This document shows positions 1 to 9,139 of a DNA stretch of 64,000 nucleotides, in pieces (the first letter of the stretch is position 1; each line of letters opens with the position of its first letter). The stretch is from Clostridia bacterium. Lineage in GTDB: Bacteria > Bacillota > Clostridia > Oscillospirales > CAG-272. The translations under genes were made by a program, and so were the position numbers. Location of the stretch: positions 344,458 through 408,457 of the forward strand of contig JAFTKN010000010.1 in NCBI GenBank assembly GCA_017453255.1, in the 5' to 3' direction. Under the pieces are notes generated by a model, which saw only the letters and a program-made list of their open reading frames with translations, did no database searches and was not told the origin of the DNA.

Positions 1-263
1 TCCGTTTTATCAGGGCAATCCTCTACTGTATCATGTAAAAGTGCAGCACAAATGGAATCGGTGTCTAAGCCAAGCCCAGCTACAATTTCAGCTACAGAAA
101 CAGGGTGCATGATGTATGGTTCTCCACTTAGACGCACCTGTCCCTCATGCATTTCCTTAGCATACAAAAACGCCGATTTAATTTTGTCAATATCATAATG
201 CTTTCCACTTTTTTCTATTACGTTTAAAAGTGTTTGTATCTCTATATATTTCTCAGTTTCCAT
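1..263 (-). CDS. rel: RelA/SpoT (p)ppGpp synthetase/hydrolase, N-terminal HD domain (partial, cut by window edge)
   Basis: The visible 87 codons read METEKYIEIQTLL... and contain YAKEMHEGQVRLSGEPYIMHP followed by AALLHDTVED. These are the first HD-domain motifs of long RelA/SpoT enzymes, which make and hydrolyse the stringent-response alarmone (p)ppGpp in the cytoplasm. The HD pair (HDTVED) implies a hydrolase-competent enzyme; the synthetase, TGS and ACT domains would lie beyond position 1. The ATG at 261-263 follows an AGGAGC ribosome binding site and starts 17 bases after the recJ stop. recJ and rel are close neighbours in many Bacillota, usually with apt between them, and apt is absent here. 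Confidence 0.9.
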   Translation of the reverse strand, partial: METEKYIEIQTLLNVIEKSGKHYDIDKIKSAFLYAKEMHEGQVRLSGEPYIMHPVSVAEIVAGLGLDTDSICAALLHDTVEDCPDKT

Positions 264-280
264 TTGAGCTCCTTATGATC

Positions 281-2428
281 TCATTTAAATTGTTGCTTTA
301 ATTTCTTTAAAATGTTTGATTTTTCTAAATTCGCCTTAACCTTAGGATATGAAAAACGAAAAGAAAACGAATAGTCGTCAATAAAATCAATATTAACAAT
401 ATTTAACTCCCTAAAAATGCTAATAATAAACTTAATTTTAACATAATTCAATGAGCTTTCGTTCGACAAATCAGAAAGCAACCTTAGATAGCGATAATTA
501 TTTTTTCCCACTCTTGATGATTGATTTAAGAAATTATAAACCTTCATGCAATCATCTCTAGAAGGAACAACATAATCATATGCTAAGTCGGAAACCCCCA
601 TTTTTGTATTTTGAAAAAGCTCTTCATTTATCTTTTCAAAATGAACATTTCTTTCGCTTAACTTAACGTCCTTTAAGCTAATTTGTGCGTTAGTTATTCC
701 ATTAAATTCATTGATTTCAAGATTAAACGCAACGTCAACCTCATCGCCTCTTGAAAACATAAAGTCCTGTGGCGAAACAGAAAAAAACATTGCCGTATAA
801 TCATAACCATCTTTAGATAATGTTAACCTCAAGTGACGATTCATTCCAACAGGAACAATATCCTTTATTACAACATTTCTTAACATGAACGTAGGTGTTG
901 GGTTAGATGCACCACAGGGTTCAAGACAAGAAATTTCTCTTGCTAAATTAACATTAACATCGCAAGAAGATATTTCGCAATCAATATCGAGTAGTCTAAC
1001 AGGCTCTGTACCATCAAAGGAGTTAGTTGCAAATTTCTCCATTCGAGCCCTAAATTCCTCTATATGCTTGCGTTTAATTGTCAATCCTGCAGCCAGCTCA
1101 TGACCTCCATATTTTTCAAGAATATCAGAACAACTGTTCAATGCCTCTACCAAGTTTAAGCCACCAAGACTTCGACCTGATCCTTTACCTACTGCCTCTG
1201 GCGAATTTGGATCATCGTTTCCTTCAAAGGATATAAGAATTGAAGGAACACCATATCTTTCAGATACTCTTGCGGATACTATTCCTATAACGCCATTATG
1301 CCAATCATTATTATCTAAAACGAAAATACTTTTCCCTATATAGCCATTATTTTCGATTATTTCATATGCTGTATCAGCAATCCTGTTTTCAGTAGCTTGT
1401 CTTTCTCTATTAATCTCACATAGCTCCAAAACATAATCATATGCCTTTTGCTTATCTTTTTCTAAAAACAAATTTGCAGCGATATTAGCAGAGCTTATAC
1501 GTCCTGCTGCATTAATCCTTGGAGATAAGGTGTACCCAACAAAGTTAGAGTTAATTTTTCTCTTTGTTTTGGCTTTATAGCTTTTGCCTTCACCATTTGA
1601 ACAAATATCTATTAATGTGCTAAGACCAACTTTATCTGTTTTTTCTGCTCTTGCTAATCCGATAGAAATTATTATTCTATTTTCATCGATAACTGGCATT
1701 ACATCGGCTATTGTTCCTATAGCAGTCAAATCAGAATAATCATATGCAATTTTACGTGTTGCATCCCAAATATCAATGCCTGCTCTTACAGATTCTAATG
1801 CACATAGAAACTTAAAAACAACGCCAACACCAGCTAAATACTGAAAAGGATAAGTTGAATCTTTTCTTTTCGGATTGATTACAGCTACTGCATTAGGTAA
1901 AACATCGCTGCATTCATGGTGGTCAGTGACAATTGTGTCTATACCTAGTTTATTTGCATAATCAATCTCGTCAATTGCTGTAACACCTGTGTCAACTGTA
2001 ATCATTAAGTTAGTATTATTCTTCCTTAATGTATCTATCGCCTCCGTAGACACACCATATCCCTCAAGCTTACGATTAGGAATATAGTAGTCAACAATTC
2101 CACCTATTTTTTCAAGATATAGCTTCAATATACAGACAGATGTAACACCATCAACATCAAAATCGCCATATATAGTAATTTTCTCTTTTGTATCGACAGC
2201 CTTTAGAACTCTTTCAATTGCTTTATCTATATCGTTTAGCAAAAAAGAATTATGTATTACCTCTTGACCTTTTCTAATAAAGTCTTTCGCACTATTAACA
2301 TCCCTATATCCTCTATTGACAATCAAGGTTGCTAAAATTCTACTAATTCCAATTTTAGATGACATTTCATTAATAATTGATGAATCTTCGGTTTTAGCTA
2401 TAATATTCCAAATTTTATTACTTTTCAT
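281..2428 (-). CDS. recJ: Single-stranded-DNA-specific exonuclease RecJ
   Basis: RecJ is a 5'-3' single-strand DNA exonuclease of the DHH superfamily used in recombination and repair. The 715-residue protein carries the metal-binding motifs GDFDVDG (about 88-94), DTGVTA (146-151) and TDHHE (168-172), followed by SPRINAAGR and the DHHA1 motif YGGHELAAGL near the middle. A long C-terminal region follows, so the size is closer to the B. subtilis enzyme than to the 577-residue E. coli one. The ATG overlaps the end of the upstream flavoprotein gene by 11 bases and is preceded by AAAGGAA. This points to coupled translation in the cdaA-to-rel operon. Confidence 0.95.
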   Translation of the reverse strand: MKSNKIWNIIAKTEDSSIINEMSSKIGISRILATLIVNRGYRDVNSAKDFIRKGQEVIHNSFLLNDIDKAIERVLKAVDTKEKITIYGDFDVDGVTSVCILKLYLEKIGGIVDYYIPNRKLEGYGVSTEAIDTLRKNNTNLMITVDTGVTAIDEIDYANKLGIDTIVTDHHECSDVLPNAVAVINPKRKDSTYPFQYLAGVGVVFKFLCALESVRAGIDIWDATRKIAYDYSDLTAIGTIADVMPVIDENRIIISIGLARAEKTDKVGLSTLIDICSNGEGKSYKAKTKRKINSNFVGYTLSPRINAAGRISSANIAANLFLEKDKQKAYDYVLELCEINRERQATENRIADTAYEIIENNGYIGKSIFVLDNNDWHNGVIGIVSARVSERYGVPSILISFEGNDDPNSPEAVGKGSGRSLGGLNLVEALNSCSDILEKYGGHELAAGLTIKRKHIEEFRARMEKFATNSFDGTEPVRLLDIDCEISSCDVNVNLAREISCLEPCGASNPTPTFMLRNVVIKDIVPVGMNRHLRLTLSKDGYDYTAMFFSVSPQDFMFSRGDEVDVAFNLEINEFNGITNAQISLKDVKLSERNVHFEKINEELFQNTKMGVSDLAYDYVVPSRDDCMKVYNFLNQSSRVGKNNYRYLRLLSDLSNESSLNYVKIKFIISIFRELNIVNIDFIDDYSFSFRFSYPKVKANLEKSNILKKLKQQFK

Positions 2429-4004
2429 AATTTCCTTTATTTATAATCGCAAGTGCGATATTTGTACCATCTATTGCTGCACTCATAATTCCACCTGCAT
2501 ACCCAGCTCCCTCACCACCAGGATAAACATTCGAATCATCAAGCATTGTGTAATTTGCACCTCTTAATATTCTTATAGGTGCAGAGGTTCTCGTTTCGAC
2601 CCCTGTTAAAGGTACATCCTTTGCATTGAACCCTTTAATTTTTTCGCCAAATTTTTGAAACCCAAGTCTTAAATAGTCGCACACAAACTTCGGTAAAATT
2701 TTATTCAAATCAGTCATTTTAGTAAAGTTGTGCATATAAGAAGGCATAATCCTTTTTGGCTCATGGTACACTTTTTCTTCATAAAAATCGCCTAATGTCT
2801 GCATTGGTGCACTATAATTCGAACCTGCATTAATAAATGCCTGTTTCTCTATGTTTCTTTGAAAATTGATCGCGGATATGGGGCTTGAACCATAATCTTC
2901 TCTGTCAACTTGAACAACTATGGCTGAGTTAGAATTTTTTCCATTTCTTGCATTATAGCTCATACCATTTACAACGATTGAATTTTCTTCGCTCTGTGCT
3001 GCGACAACCTCTCCACCTGGACACATACAAAAAGAATAAACACCCTTGTTATTATATCTATGAGAAATATTGTAACTTGCAGAGCCCAAATCAAGTGTCA
3101 TGCCATGTGAGCCATACATAGCTTCGTCAATATCTGCACGTAAATGTTCAACTCTAACACCAACCGAAAAGGGCTTAGGCTCAATCGCAGTACCTCGTTT
3201 TAATAGGTATTCATAGGTGTCTCGTGCACTATGTCCTATTGCTAAAATCAAATTTGAATATTTGTATTCACCATTTGTAGTTTTTGCAACACCATTTTCA
3301 AAGGAAATCAGGCATGTATTATAATAAATTTTCCCACCTAAGCTTTCAATTTCCTGTTCGATATTTTTAACAACATTTCTTAGTATATCCGTTCCAATGT
3401 GTGGCTTTGCACTATAAAGAATCTCAACAGGTGCACCATGATCGTAAAGCTCTTTTAACACAAACGAACACTTGGGGTCATTAATTCCAGTTGTCAGCTT
3501 TCCGTCAGAAAATGTTCCTGCTCCACCAGCGCCAAATTGAATGTTAGTGTTTAGGTCAAGTATTTTTTCATTATAAAATTTACTAACCTTTTCAACACGA
3601 GTATCTACATCAGCACCTCTCTCAATAACAACAGGCTTCAAACCAGCACGAGCTAATGCAAGTGCAGAAAACATTCCACAAGGACCGAACCCCACTACGA
3701 CAGGTGGATCATTAGGAAGACTTCCTTTGAAAGAAAAATCAATTTTGTCATCATTGACAATCTTAAGCTGATTTTTTCTTAAAAACTCATCATTGATATT
3801 TTTTATTGCCTCAGCTTCAAGACATACCGAATAGACAAGCTTTATTTCATCTTTATTTCTAGCATCAATAGAACGCTTATAAATAAAAAAGTTATCAAAA
3901 TTTGAAAAGGCACGAGTTCTTTTCAACCGTGCCCTTGCAATATCAAATATCTCTTTATTCGATAAATTGTTTGATGCTTTTATTTGCTCAACAATAATTT
4001 TCAT
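2418..4004 (-). CDS. FAD-dependent dehydrogenase, COG2509 family
   Basis: The 528-residue protein has a Rossmann FAD-binding motif VVVGFGPCGMFSALA at about 102-116 and an acidic dinucleotide position (VVIERG). It also has the segments QFGAGGAGTFSDGKL and ILAIGHSARDTYE, which are typical of the COG2509 flavoproteins related to the HI0933/GidA-like reductases. The N-terminal 90 residues form a separate small domain common in this family. The C-terminal GVETRTSAPIRILR and YPGGEGAGYAGGI motifs close the FAD site. The physiological substrate of this family is not known to me. It sits between the cdaR-like gene (one-base gap) and recJ (11-base overlap), so it is part of the cdaA operon. Confidence 0.85.
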   Translation of the reverse strand: MKIIVEQIKASNNLSNKEIFDIARARLKRTRAFSNFDNFFIYKRSIDARNKDEIKLVYSVCLEAEAIKNINDEFLRKNQLKIVNDDKIDFSFKGSLPNDPPVVVGFGPCGMFSALALARAGLKPVVIERGADVDTRVEKVSKFYNEKILDLNTNIQFGAGGAGTFSDGKLTTGINDPKCSFVLKELYDHGAPVEILYSAKPHIGTDILRNVVKNIEQEIESLGGKIYYNTCLISFENGVAKTTNGEYKYSNLILAIGHSARDTYEYLLKRGTAIEPKPFSVGVRVEHLRADIDEAMYGSHGMTLDLGSASYNISHRYNNKGVYSFCMCPGGEVVAAQSEENSIVVNGMSYNARNGKNSNSAIVVQVDREDYGSSPISAINFQRNIEKQAFINAGSNYSAPMQTLGDFYEEKVYHEPKRIMPSYMHNFTKMTDLNKILPKFVCDYLRLGFQKFGEKIKGFNAKDVPLTGVETRTSAPIRILRGANYTMLDDSNVYPGGEGAGYAGGIMSAAIDGTNIALAIINKGNYEK

Positions 4005-4005
4005 A

Positions 4006-4368
4006 CTATTTTTTCAACTCAATCTCAATTGTATAATTCTCTATCTCTTGAGCTAAATATCCAGTACCATCTTTGTTTTTGATTATTACAATTTTACTAG
4101 CATCAAAATCAGCAAGCTGACTGTTTGTTCCAGAAACATACGCATAAAACTCTTTTACTTCATTGTCAATCGTTGCTTGAATCTCATATGTATCTGTTTC
4201 AATATTGTTATCTGTTTCAGAAGCGTAAACCCAAATTCCTATCGCTACTAAACAAGAAATAATTATTGCAACAATTTTACCAATTTTATTCTTTTTAGGA
4301 GTTTCTTCCTCCATAACATCATGCATAGCGGAAATATCAATTTCAGTTGTTTTAGTAAATTTATCCAT
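4006..4368 (-). CDS. Short single-pass membrane protein, CdaR/YbbR-like N-terminus
   Basis: This is a 120-residue protein with a cytosolic acidic N-terminus, a basic patch (PKKNKIGK) and one transmembrane segment at about 30-48 ending in IGIWVYASE. That layout (Lys-rich start, hydrophobic stretch, Trp-x-Tyr) is how CdaR (YbbR) proteins begin. About 70 extracytoplasmic residues follow, which could hold at most one partial YbbR repeat, whereas B. subtilis CdaR has several. The start codon shares one base with the cdaA stop (TAATG). CdaR is known to modulate the diadenylate cyclase CdaA, so position and topology suggest a reduced CdaR. Sequence similarity alone is weak. Confidence 0.55.
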   Translation of the reverse strand: MDKFTKTTEIDISAMHDVMEEETPKKNKIGKIVAIIISCLVAIGIWVYASETDNNIETDTYEIQATIDNEVKEFYAYVSGTNSQLADFDASKIVIIKNKDGTGYLAQEIENYTIEIELKK

Positions 4369-5237
4369 TATTGATTCTCCTTTGCATTTTCTTCTGTATG
4401 TATAACTACCTTTGAACCAAACTTTTTCTTAGTTTCAGATGATTTTTGCACGAGATATTCCTGTAGCTTCTTCTTCATTGTTGCTTTTGTGAAATTTCTA
4501 AAAAGCTTGCCCTCATGAGCAATAGAAACAATTCCTGTTTCTTCAGAAACTACAACAGAAACACAGTCACTTATTTCACTAATTCCAATCGCTGCTCTAT
4601 GACGAGTACCTAATTCTTGAAAAACATCTCTACTAGATTCAAGAGGTAATAAGCATGCAGCGGAATGAATTCTATTAGCTCTAATTACAACAGCACCATC
4701 ATGAAGTGGAGCTTTATTAAAGAATATGCTCTTTAATAAAGTGGAACTAAACTGTGCATTAACAATTGTTCCAGTAAGGATAATATCACCCAATTTAGTA
4801 TTTCTTTCAAATACAATAAGTGCTCCAGTTTTTGTCTTTGCTAAATCAAAAACTGCCTCAGTAAACTCATCAATCATAGCATTAGTAGGGGTAGCGTTAC
4901 GTTGATCACTAATACTCTTAAAGCCTCTAATGGAGCTATCACCGATTTTTTCAAGAGCAGAGCGAAGTTCTGGCTGGAAAATTAAAGCAAGTAAAACTAT
5001 TCCAACTTGGAAGAAATTAGAAAGGATAAATTGCATAGCTCTTAAATTGAGCAATTCGCAAACAACCAAGAATATTAATAAGATTCCTACACCTATTGCA
5101 AGCTTACCTGCACGTCTAACTTTTATAAATGTGTAAACACTATAAATGACCACGGTTAGAAAAATTATGTCTAAAATATCAAAGAAATTAATTCTTGAAA
5201 ATAATGCTAAAATATGCCAAAACCAATACATTTTCAT
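4368..5237 (-). CDS. cdaA: Diadenylate cyclase CdaA (c-di-AMP synthase)
   Basis: CdaA condenses two ATP into cyclic di-AMP, which controls potassium and osmolyte balance and cell-wall homeostasis. The 289-residue protein has three N-terminal membrane helices (about 20-95) followed by a DisA_N domain. The catalytic motifs DGA (180-182, in LHDGAVVIR) and RHR (212-214, in LGTRHRAAIG) are intact. It is first in an operon with the CdaR-like protein. glmM, which often follows cdaA-cdaR in Bacilli, is not present here. An AGGAGG ribosome binding site precedes the ATG, and a good promoter lies about 25-50 bases upstream of the start. Confidence 0.95.
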   Translation of the reverse strand: MKMYWFWHILALFSRINFFDILDIIFLTVVIYSVYTFIKVRRAGKLAIGVGILLIFLVVCELLNLRAMQFILSNFFQVGIVLLALIFQPELRSALEKIGDSSIRGFKSISDQRNATPTNAMIDEFTEAVFDLAKTKTGALIVFERNTKLGDIILTGTIVNAQFSSTLLKSIFFNKAPLHDGAVVIRANRIHSAACLLPLESSRDVFQELGTRHRAAIGISEISDCVSVVVSEETGIVSIAHEGKLFRNFTKATMKKKLQEYLVQKSSETKKKFGSKVVIHTEENAKENQ

Positions 5238-5260
5238 CCTCCTAAAAACTGTATATTATA

Positions 5261-5289
5261 AGTATATCATATAATATTAAATTTTACAA
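5261..5289 (-). promoter_or_regulatory. Sigma-A-type promoter of the cdaA operon
   Basis: Read on the minus strand, TTGTAA (5289-5284) is followed after 17 bases by TATACT (5266-5261) preceded by TGA, an extended -10. It lies just upstream of cdaA. Confidence 0.6.
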
Positions 5290-5300
5290 GAATTTTAACA

Positions 5301-5331
5301 AAAAAGCTGATTAAATTTCAATCTGCTTTTA
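5301..5331 (-). terminator. Terminator-like hairpin after the DUF6873-like gene
   Basis: On the minus strand AAAGCAGATT and AATCAGCTTT form a stem with one A-A mismatch, followed by a T run. It begins within 10 bases of the stop of the upstream gene. Confidence 0.55.
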
Positions 5332-5338
5332 TTTTTGT

Positions 5339-6034
5339 TTAATCATAAACGAGCTTCGCCCCGCCAAAATCAGACACGTCCCCCATAAAAATCGATATTA
5401 ATTTATAATTTCTCTTTCTTAACCACTGTTTAACCTCCGATTTTTCTCTTAAATTATCAATAGATCCAAAAAAATATAGAGTCTTGTCAAAAATGTAGCC
5501 ACTCCCCCCGACAAAACCACAATTATAGCCCTCTAATTTAATATCACAATTAGAAACTAAAAGTGTATCTATTCCTTCACTTACAAGTGCATCAAACATT
5601 CCTTTATCAGATGTTATAGCAGAATTTTCATCAATTGCTAAAGTTGAGCAACACGAATATCCCTGATTTACATTTATTATTTTATAATGATTGATCTCTG
5701 CATAATCTAAAATTTCTTTCACCACATAAGCCTTTTTGCAAAATATTCTTTTTCCTATTACAAGAACATTTAAACCTATATCATATGGATATATCGCCTT
5801 GCATTGTTGATTTGATTTTATAATGTTATATCCTGTAATTTTTGCAAAAACATCAATATTTTTCTCATAATAGTCACTATAGCAAAAAATTGTTTTATCA
5901 ATTATGCAAATTAACATATCTGCATGTGAACAAATAGGTTTATCTAATTTATCGTATGGTTTCAATCCAAGTGTTTTGACACCCGTTATACTCTCTATCT
6001 TCTCTGCAATTTTATCATTAACTAATATTTTCAT
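5339..6034 (-). CDS. DUF6873-like protein (predicted GME-fold)
   Basis: This is a 231-residue soluble protein that I believe belongs to DUF6873, a family described as having the fold of guanidino-group modifying enzymes. Conserved-looking blocks are YPYDIGLNVLVIGK (about 103-116), GYSCCSTLAIDENSAITSD and NCDIKLEGYNCGFVGGSG. They contain several Cys residues and Asp/Asn positions that could line a pocket. There is no signal peptide or membrane segment. The ATG follows AAGGTGAG. It is a single gene flanked by terminators on both sides. The biochemical activity is unknown, and the family assignment is from memory of its motifs. Confidence 0.55.
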   Translation of the reverse strand: MKILVNDKIAEKIESITGVKTLGLKPYDKLDKPICSHADMLICIIDKTIFCYSDYYEKNIDVFAKITGYNIIKSNQQCKAIYPYDIGLNVLVIGKRIFCKKAYVVKEILDYAEINHYKIINVNQGYSCCSTLAIDENSAITSDKGMFDALVSEGIDTLLVSNCDIKLEGYNCGFVGGSGYIFDKTLYFFGSIDNLREKSEVKQWLRKRNYKLISIFMGDVSDFGGAKLVYD

Positions 6035-6051
6035 AATCTCACCTTAAAATG

Positions 6052-6076
6052 AAAAAAGACCGTAAAAATACGGTCT
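6052..6076 (-). terminator. Terminator of rpmB
   Basis: A perfect 8-bp stem AGACCGTA/TACGGTCT with a 4-base loop is followed on the minus strand by a run of Ts. It lies 15 bases after the rpmB stop. Confidence 0.85.
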
Positions 6077-6090
6077 AACTTTTTCAAAAC

Positions 6091-6279
6091 TTAGATGGCG
6101 CGTGTTACCTTGCCAGAACGAAGACAACGTGAACATACATTAACTGTCTTGTTTGAACCGTCAACAACTGCCTTTACTTTTCTGATATTTGGTTTCCAAA
6201 CTCTGTTTGTTTTACGGTTAGAGTGAGAAACATTGTGTCCAAAAGAAACACCTTTTCCGCATACAGAACAAATAGCCAT
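6091..6279 (-). CDS. rpmB: 50S ribosomal protein L28
   Basis: The 62-residue basic protein begins MAICSVCGKGVSFGHNVSHS and contains the L28 signature with KTNRVWKPNIRKVK. It has two CxxC pairs (CSVC at 4-7 and CSRC near 49-52), so this is the zinc-binding (C+) form of L28. It is a component of the large ribosomal subunit. The gene is monocistronic with its own promoter, an AGGTGT-type ribosome binding site in a 5' leader of about 50 bases, and a strong terminator. Confidence 0.95.
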   Translation of the reverse strand: MAICSVCGKGVSFGHNVSHSNRKTNRVWKPNIRKVKAVVDGSNKTVNVCSRCLRSGKVTRAI

Positions 6280-6332
6280 TTTTACACCTCCGTTTATGCA
6301 TATAAGACTAATGTCATAAAATTACGATTAGT

Positions 6333-6361
6333 ATTATAGCACAGTATTTTTATAAATGCAA
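6333..6361 (-). promoter_or_regulatory. Sigma-A promoter of rpmB
   Basis: Read on the minus strand, TTGCAT (6361-6356), 17-base spacer and TATAAT (6338-6333) with TGC in front as an extended -10. Confidence 0.75.
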
Positions 6362-6378
6362 TAGTTAATTTTAAAAAA

Positions 6379-7983
6379 TTATTTATTTTTTTCTATTTTT
6401 TTCATTATTTTATCAAGAGATATGCCATATTTACTTGCAATATCGCTAGCATAACTTCTACCATCTGGTTTTTTTCGAGAAATGACAAAACTTCTTTCTC
6501 CCTCTTCCATTCCAGCCACAAGAGTGTCTATTCTCTCTCCACCCATTTTAATGCAGTTATCATTTATGTTATCTATCATAGAAGATAATTCATGCAAGTG
6601 AGTTGAAAAAACACCTCTACACTTAGCCATGGAAATGCCTGATAACACCTCAGATGCAATATAAGATGCTTCATAAGAACCTGTAGATGAAAGCGATTCA
6701 TCGAGTAAAACTAAGCTATACTCGGTAACAAAATTAAAGATATCATCTAGTCTTGCGCATTCTTCGCCAAGTCTGCCCTTATCAATCGTATCCTCTGCAT
6801 CGGTAGGAAAATGAGTAAAAATTCCATCTACTGGACTTATTTTTGCTTCTTTTGCTGGAACTGGTAAACCTAATTGACACAATGCAAAGATGTGCCCTAT
6901 TGCACAGGTTATAACAGATTTACCACCTCTATTTGGTCCTGAAAGAACATAGAACATTCCATTTTTATCAAAAGTAAAATCATTTAATACAAGCTTTTCA
7001 TTAAGCTTTGTTGCTACTACAGGATTATATAATCCTTTTATATCAAAAATTTTTTCTTCTTTTTTAAACATTACTGGAAATGTTAATTCGTTACCGGTTT
7101 CTTTGATTGTATTAACAAATTCAACTGCTTTTACAACAAATTCAAATTCAGGTGCTAACTTAATTAAGAAATCTGAATTTTCTAAAACATATGTATCAAC
7201 TACCTTTTTCCATGACTTCATAGAGCCTTTAAATACATCATTGAGTGCATTAAACATCGCTGTATTAAGTGCACTTTGCTGGTTGTCATTAACTCCTTTT
7301 TTAAATGGGGTTAACGTTGCAATACATGTATATTCATTGCTTTTAAAATCAAGTCTTAAGATTTTCTGTAACAAATCACCAGATTTAAAGCGTTCATTAT
7401 TCACACTTAAAACCCCTGCTTTTTCAGGGAGTAAACGAGAATCAAGGTTTACACCAATTGTAACACTTTTCACCTCCCTAACTCTTGATGTCAGCTCCTT
7501 TAATCTTTTATTAAGATCCTTATAATATTCACTCTCTACAAGCTCAAATATATTATCTGTTAAAGTCTTAAAAGCCTCACTTTTAAGATTGTCCTTTATA
7601 TCCTTTAGGCCATTATACAATAGCTCTACTGCTGTTATGTAAAGCTCAATTTCAGTTATACTATAAAGATATGAATCAACGCTTTGGTTCTCATCGCTTA
7701 AACGACGTATTTCGGATATATCATTTAACACTGGAGAGAGCTCAAGCAGTAGCTGGCTTAGTTTTTCATTCACAATTAAATCCGAAAACATTCTTTGACG
7801 GTATTCGATCGTTTCTTTATCATCAGAGAAAAATACACTAAGTTTTCTTCCAGTTAAATCGAATACATGATTCAATTCTAAGGAATGAAGTGTTTCCTCT
7901 GAAATGTTAAGCATTTTTAATTGATTATTTTCAAAATCCACGATTTTATCTAATGGATAAATTAAACTGATATTTTTTTGCAT
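6379..7983 (-). CDS. MutS-family ATPase (short, MutS-like, not MutS2)
   Basis: This is a 534-residue protein with a C-terminal MutS domain V. The Walker A is GPNRGGKS (349-356), the Walker B LVLLDES (424-430) is followed by the signature region SLSSTGSYEASYIA, and the switch is STHLHE (460-465). The N-terminal 300 residues look like the helical core and lever (domain III) of MutS. There is no mismatch-recognition domain I with its Phe-x-Glu and no C-terminal Smr nuclease, so it is neither MutS nor MutS2. Uncharacterised short MutS-like proteins of this layout are common in Clostridia. The function is probably DNA-structure related, but the substrate is unknown. It starts with a GAGGAG site and lies about 20 bases after the preceding gene. 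Confidence 0.8.
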   Translation of the reverse strand: MQKNISLIYPLDKIVDFENNQLKMLNISEETLHSLELNHVFDLTGRKLSVFFSDDKETIEYRQRMFSDLIVNEKLSQLLLELSPVLNDISEIRRLSDENQSVDSYLYSITEIELYITAVELLYNGLKDIKDNLKSEAFKTLTDNIFELVESEYYKDLNKRLKELTSRVREVKSVTIGVNLDSRLLPEKAGVLSVNNERFKSGDLLQKILRLDFKSNEYTCIATLTPFKKGVNDNQQSALNTAMFNALNDVFKGSMKSWKKVVDTYVLENSDFLIKLAPEFEFVVKAVEFVNTIKETGNELTFPVMFKKEEKIFDIKGLYNPVVATKLNEKLVLNDFTFDKNGMFYVLSGPNRGGKSVITCAIGHIFALCQLGLPVPAKEAKISPVDGIFTHFPTDAEDTIDKGRLGEECARLDDIFNFVTEYSLVLLDESLSSTGSYEASYIASEVLSGISMAKCRGVFSTHLHELSSMIDNINDNCIKMGGERIDTLVAGMEEGERSFVISRKKPDGRSYASDIASKYGISLDKIMKKIEKNK

Positions 7984-8004
7984 TTTTACTCCTCTTATTG
8001 AGAT

Positions 8005-9108
8005 TTAAATTTTCTGTTCTTTTTTATTGTTTTGTCTTTTTCTTTTAAAGTAGCGCTCATGTAAAAACTTTTTAAACATTTTGAATAATGGTTTCTTATA
8101 TTTTCCCTCAGTTTTTAGAATAGCCACAAAAAAACTAAACTTATCATTTACTATATCTGTAAGCGTTTTTGATTGGTTAGAGGATAATAAATGATAAATA
8201 GCTTCAATAAACTCAGCTCTTTCGCTTTCATCAATATCATAATATAAATTCTTCATAAATTCATAGAATTTAATTGATTTTTTGTCTGGTCCATTTGCTA
8301 ACACAAACGAACCACTCTCAATTTCCCATGTGAAGGCATCATGCTGATAAAAGCCCTTAGCATTGCTTATAATATGTCTCATACTTCCTGCTGAATCAAA
8401 AATAAGACCAACAATAGCAGATTGAGGTAATATCTTAACAATCTTTTTTGAAATTTCATCATTAGAATATTTTTCAACAAAATCCTTTTGAAATCCAGGT
8501 CCATCAAAACTGTGAACAGAAATTATTCTTTGCTGTATTTCCTTTTCTGCGGTAAGTGCGGCATATTCGGCTAAATTTCCACCCTTTGAATGTCCACCTA
8601 AATAAATATTTCCTTTGGAGCAGTTAGCAATTTTAGATAAGTATCTCCCGCTCTCTTCCTGCGATGGAATTGGAGTCATAGTCGATAAATTTAGACTTTC
8701 TTTCCAGCCGACAATTGTGTCATCTGTACCACAATAGCCGATATAAGCATCTCCAAAAACATCAAACCACATAGCCGAAAATTGCTTTTGACTACTTAAA
8801 TCAACCTCGTTTACATAATTTTTAATCATTATATTTTTAAATCTTTCGGTGTTAGAAACTAACATTAACAGATTATAAATTTTATCAGTAGGAAGAATTG
8901 CGCCAATGCTTTTTAAATTCTTTTGATTGAATACTAACTCAGAAAGTTCACAAATGGTCACACCTTGTGTATTGATTTTCTCAACAATATCATCAGCATA
9001 AGGAATATAACATAGTTCACAAAATATCATTGAATCAATTTCATTTAACGGAACATAGCTAAACGGAATGTCGCCACGCCACCTAAGATATTCGGTAAAA
9101 TTTGCCAT
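8005..9108 (-). CDS. Mbeg1-like / DUF2974 alpha/beta-hydrolase
   Basis: The 367-residue protein has a lipase-type nucleophile elbow, YLGGHSKGGNLAEYAAL, with the likely catalytic Ser at about 174. It also has SVHSFDGPGF downstream and the N-terminal YLRWRGDIPF block typical of DUF2974 (Mbeg1-like) proteins. These are presumed lipases or esterases of unknown substrate. A TTG 12 bases upstream is in frame, but the ATG at 9106-9108 has a GGAGGG site at the right distance, so I start there. No signal peptide is seen, so it is cytoplasmic. The very basic C-terminus (KRKRQNNKK) is unusual. Confidence 0.8.
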   Translation of the reverse strand: MANFTEYLRWRGDIPFSYVPLNEIDSMIFCELCYIPYADDIVEKINTQGVTICELSELVFNQKNLKSIGAILPTDKIYNLLMLVSNTERFKNIMIKNYVNEVDLSSQKQFSAMWFDVFGDAYIGYCGTDDTIVGWKESLNLSTMTPIPSQEESGRYLSKIANCSKGNIYLGGHSKGGNLAEYAALTAEKEIQQRIISVHSFDGPGFQKDFVEKYSNDEISKKIVKILPQSAIVGLIFDSAGSMRHIISNAKGFYQHDAFTWEIESGSFVLANGPDKKSIKFYEFMKNLYYDIDESERAEFIEAIYHLLSSNQSKTLTDIVNDKFSFFVAILKTEGKYKKPLFKMFKKFLHERYFKRKRQNNKKEQKI

Positions 9109-9139
9109 ATTTCCCTCCAAAAAGTTAGTTTATATTTTA

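Noticed and set aside
7103..7525. Open frame of 140 codons on the plus strand
   Set aside because: It lies wholly antisense to the MutS-family ATPase gene, has no good ribosome binding site and its composition mirrors the opposite strand.
6379..7983. MutS2 or MutS identity for the ATPase
   Set aside because: No Smr domain and no mismatch-binding domain are present, and the length is only 534 residues.
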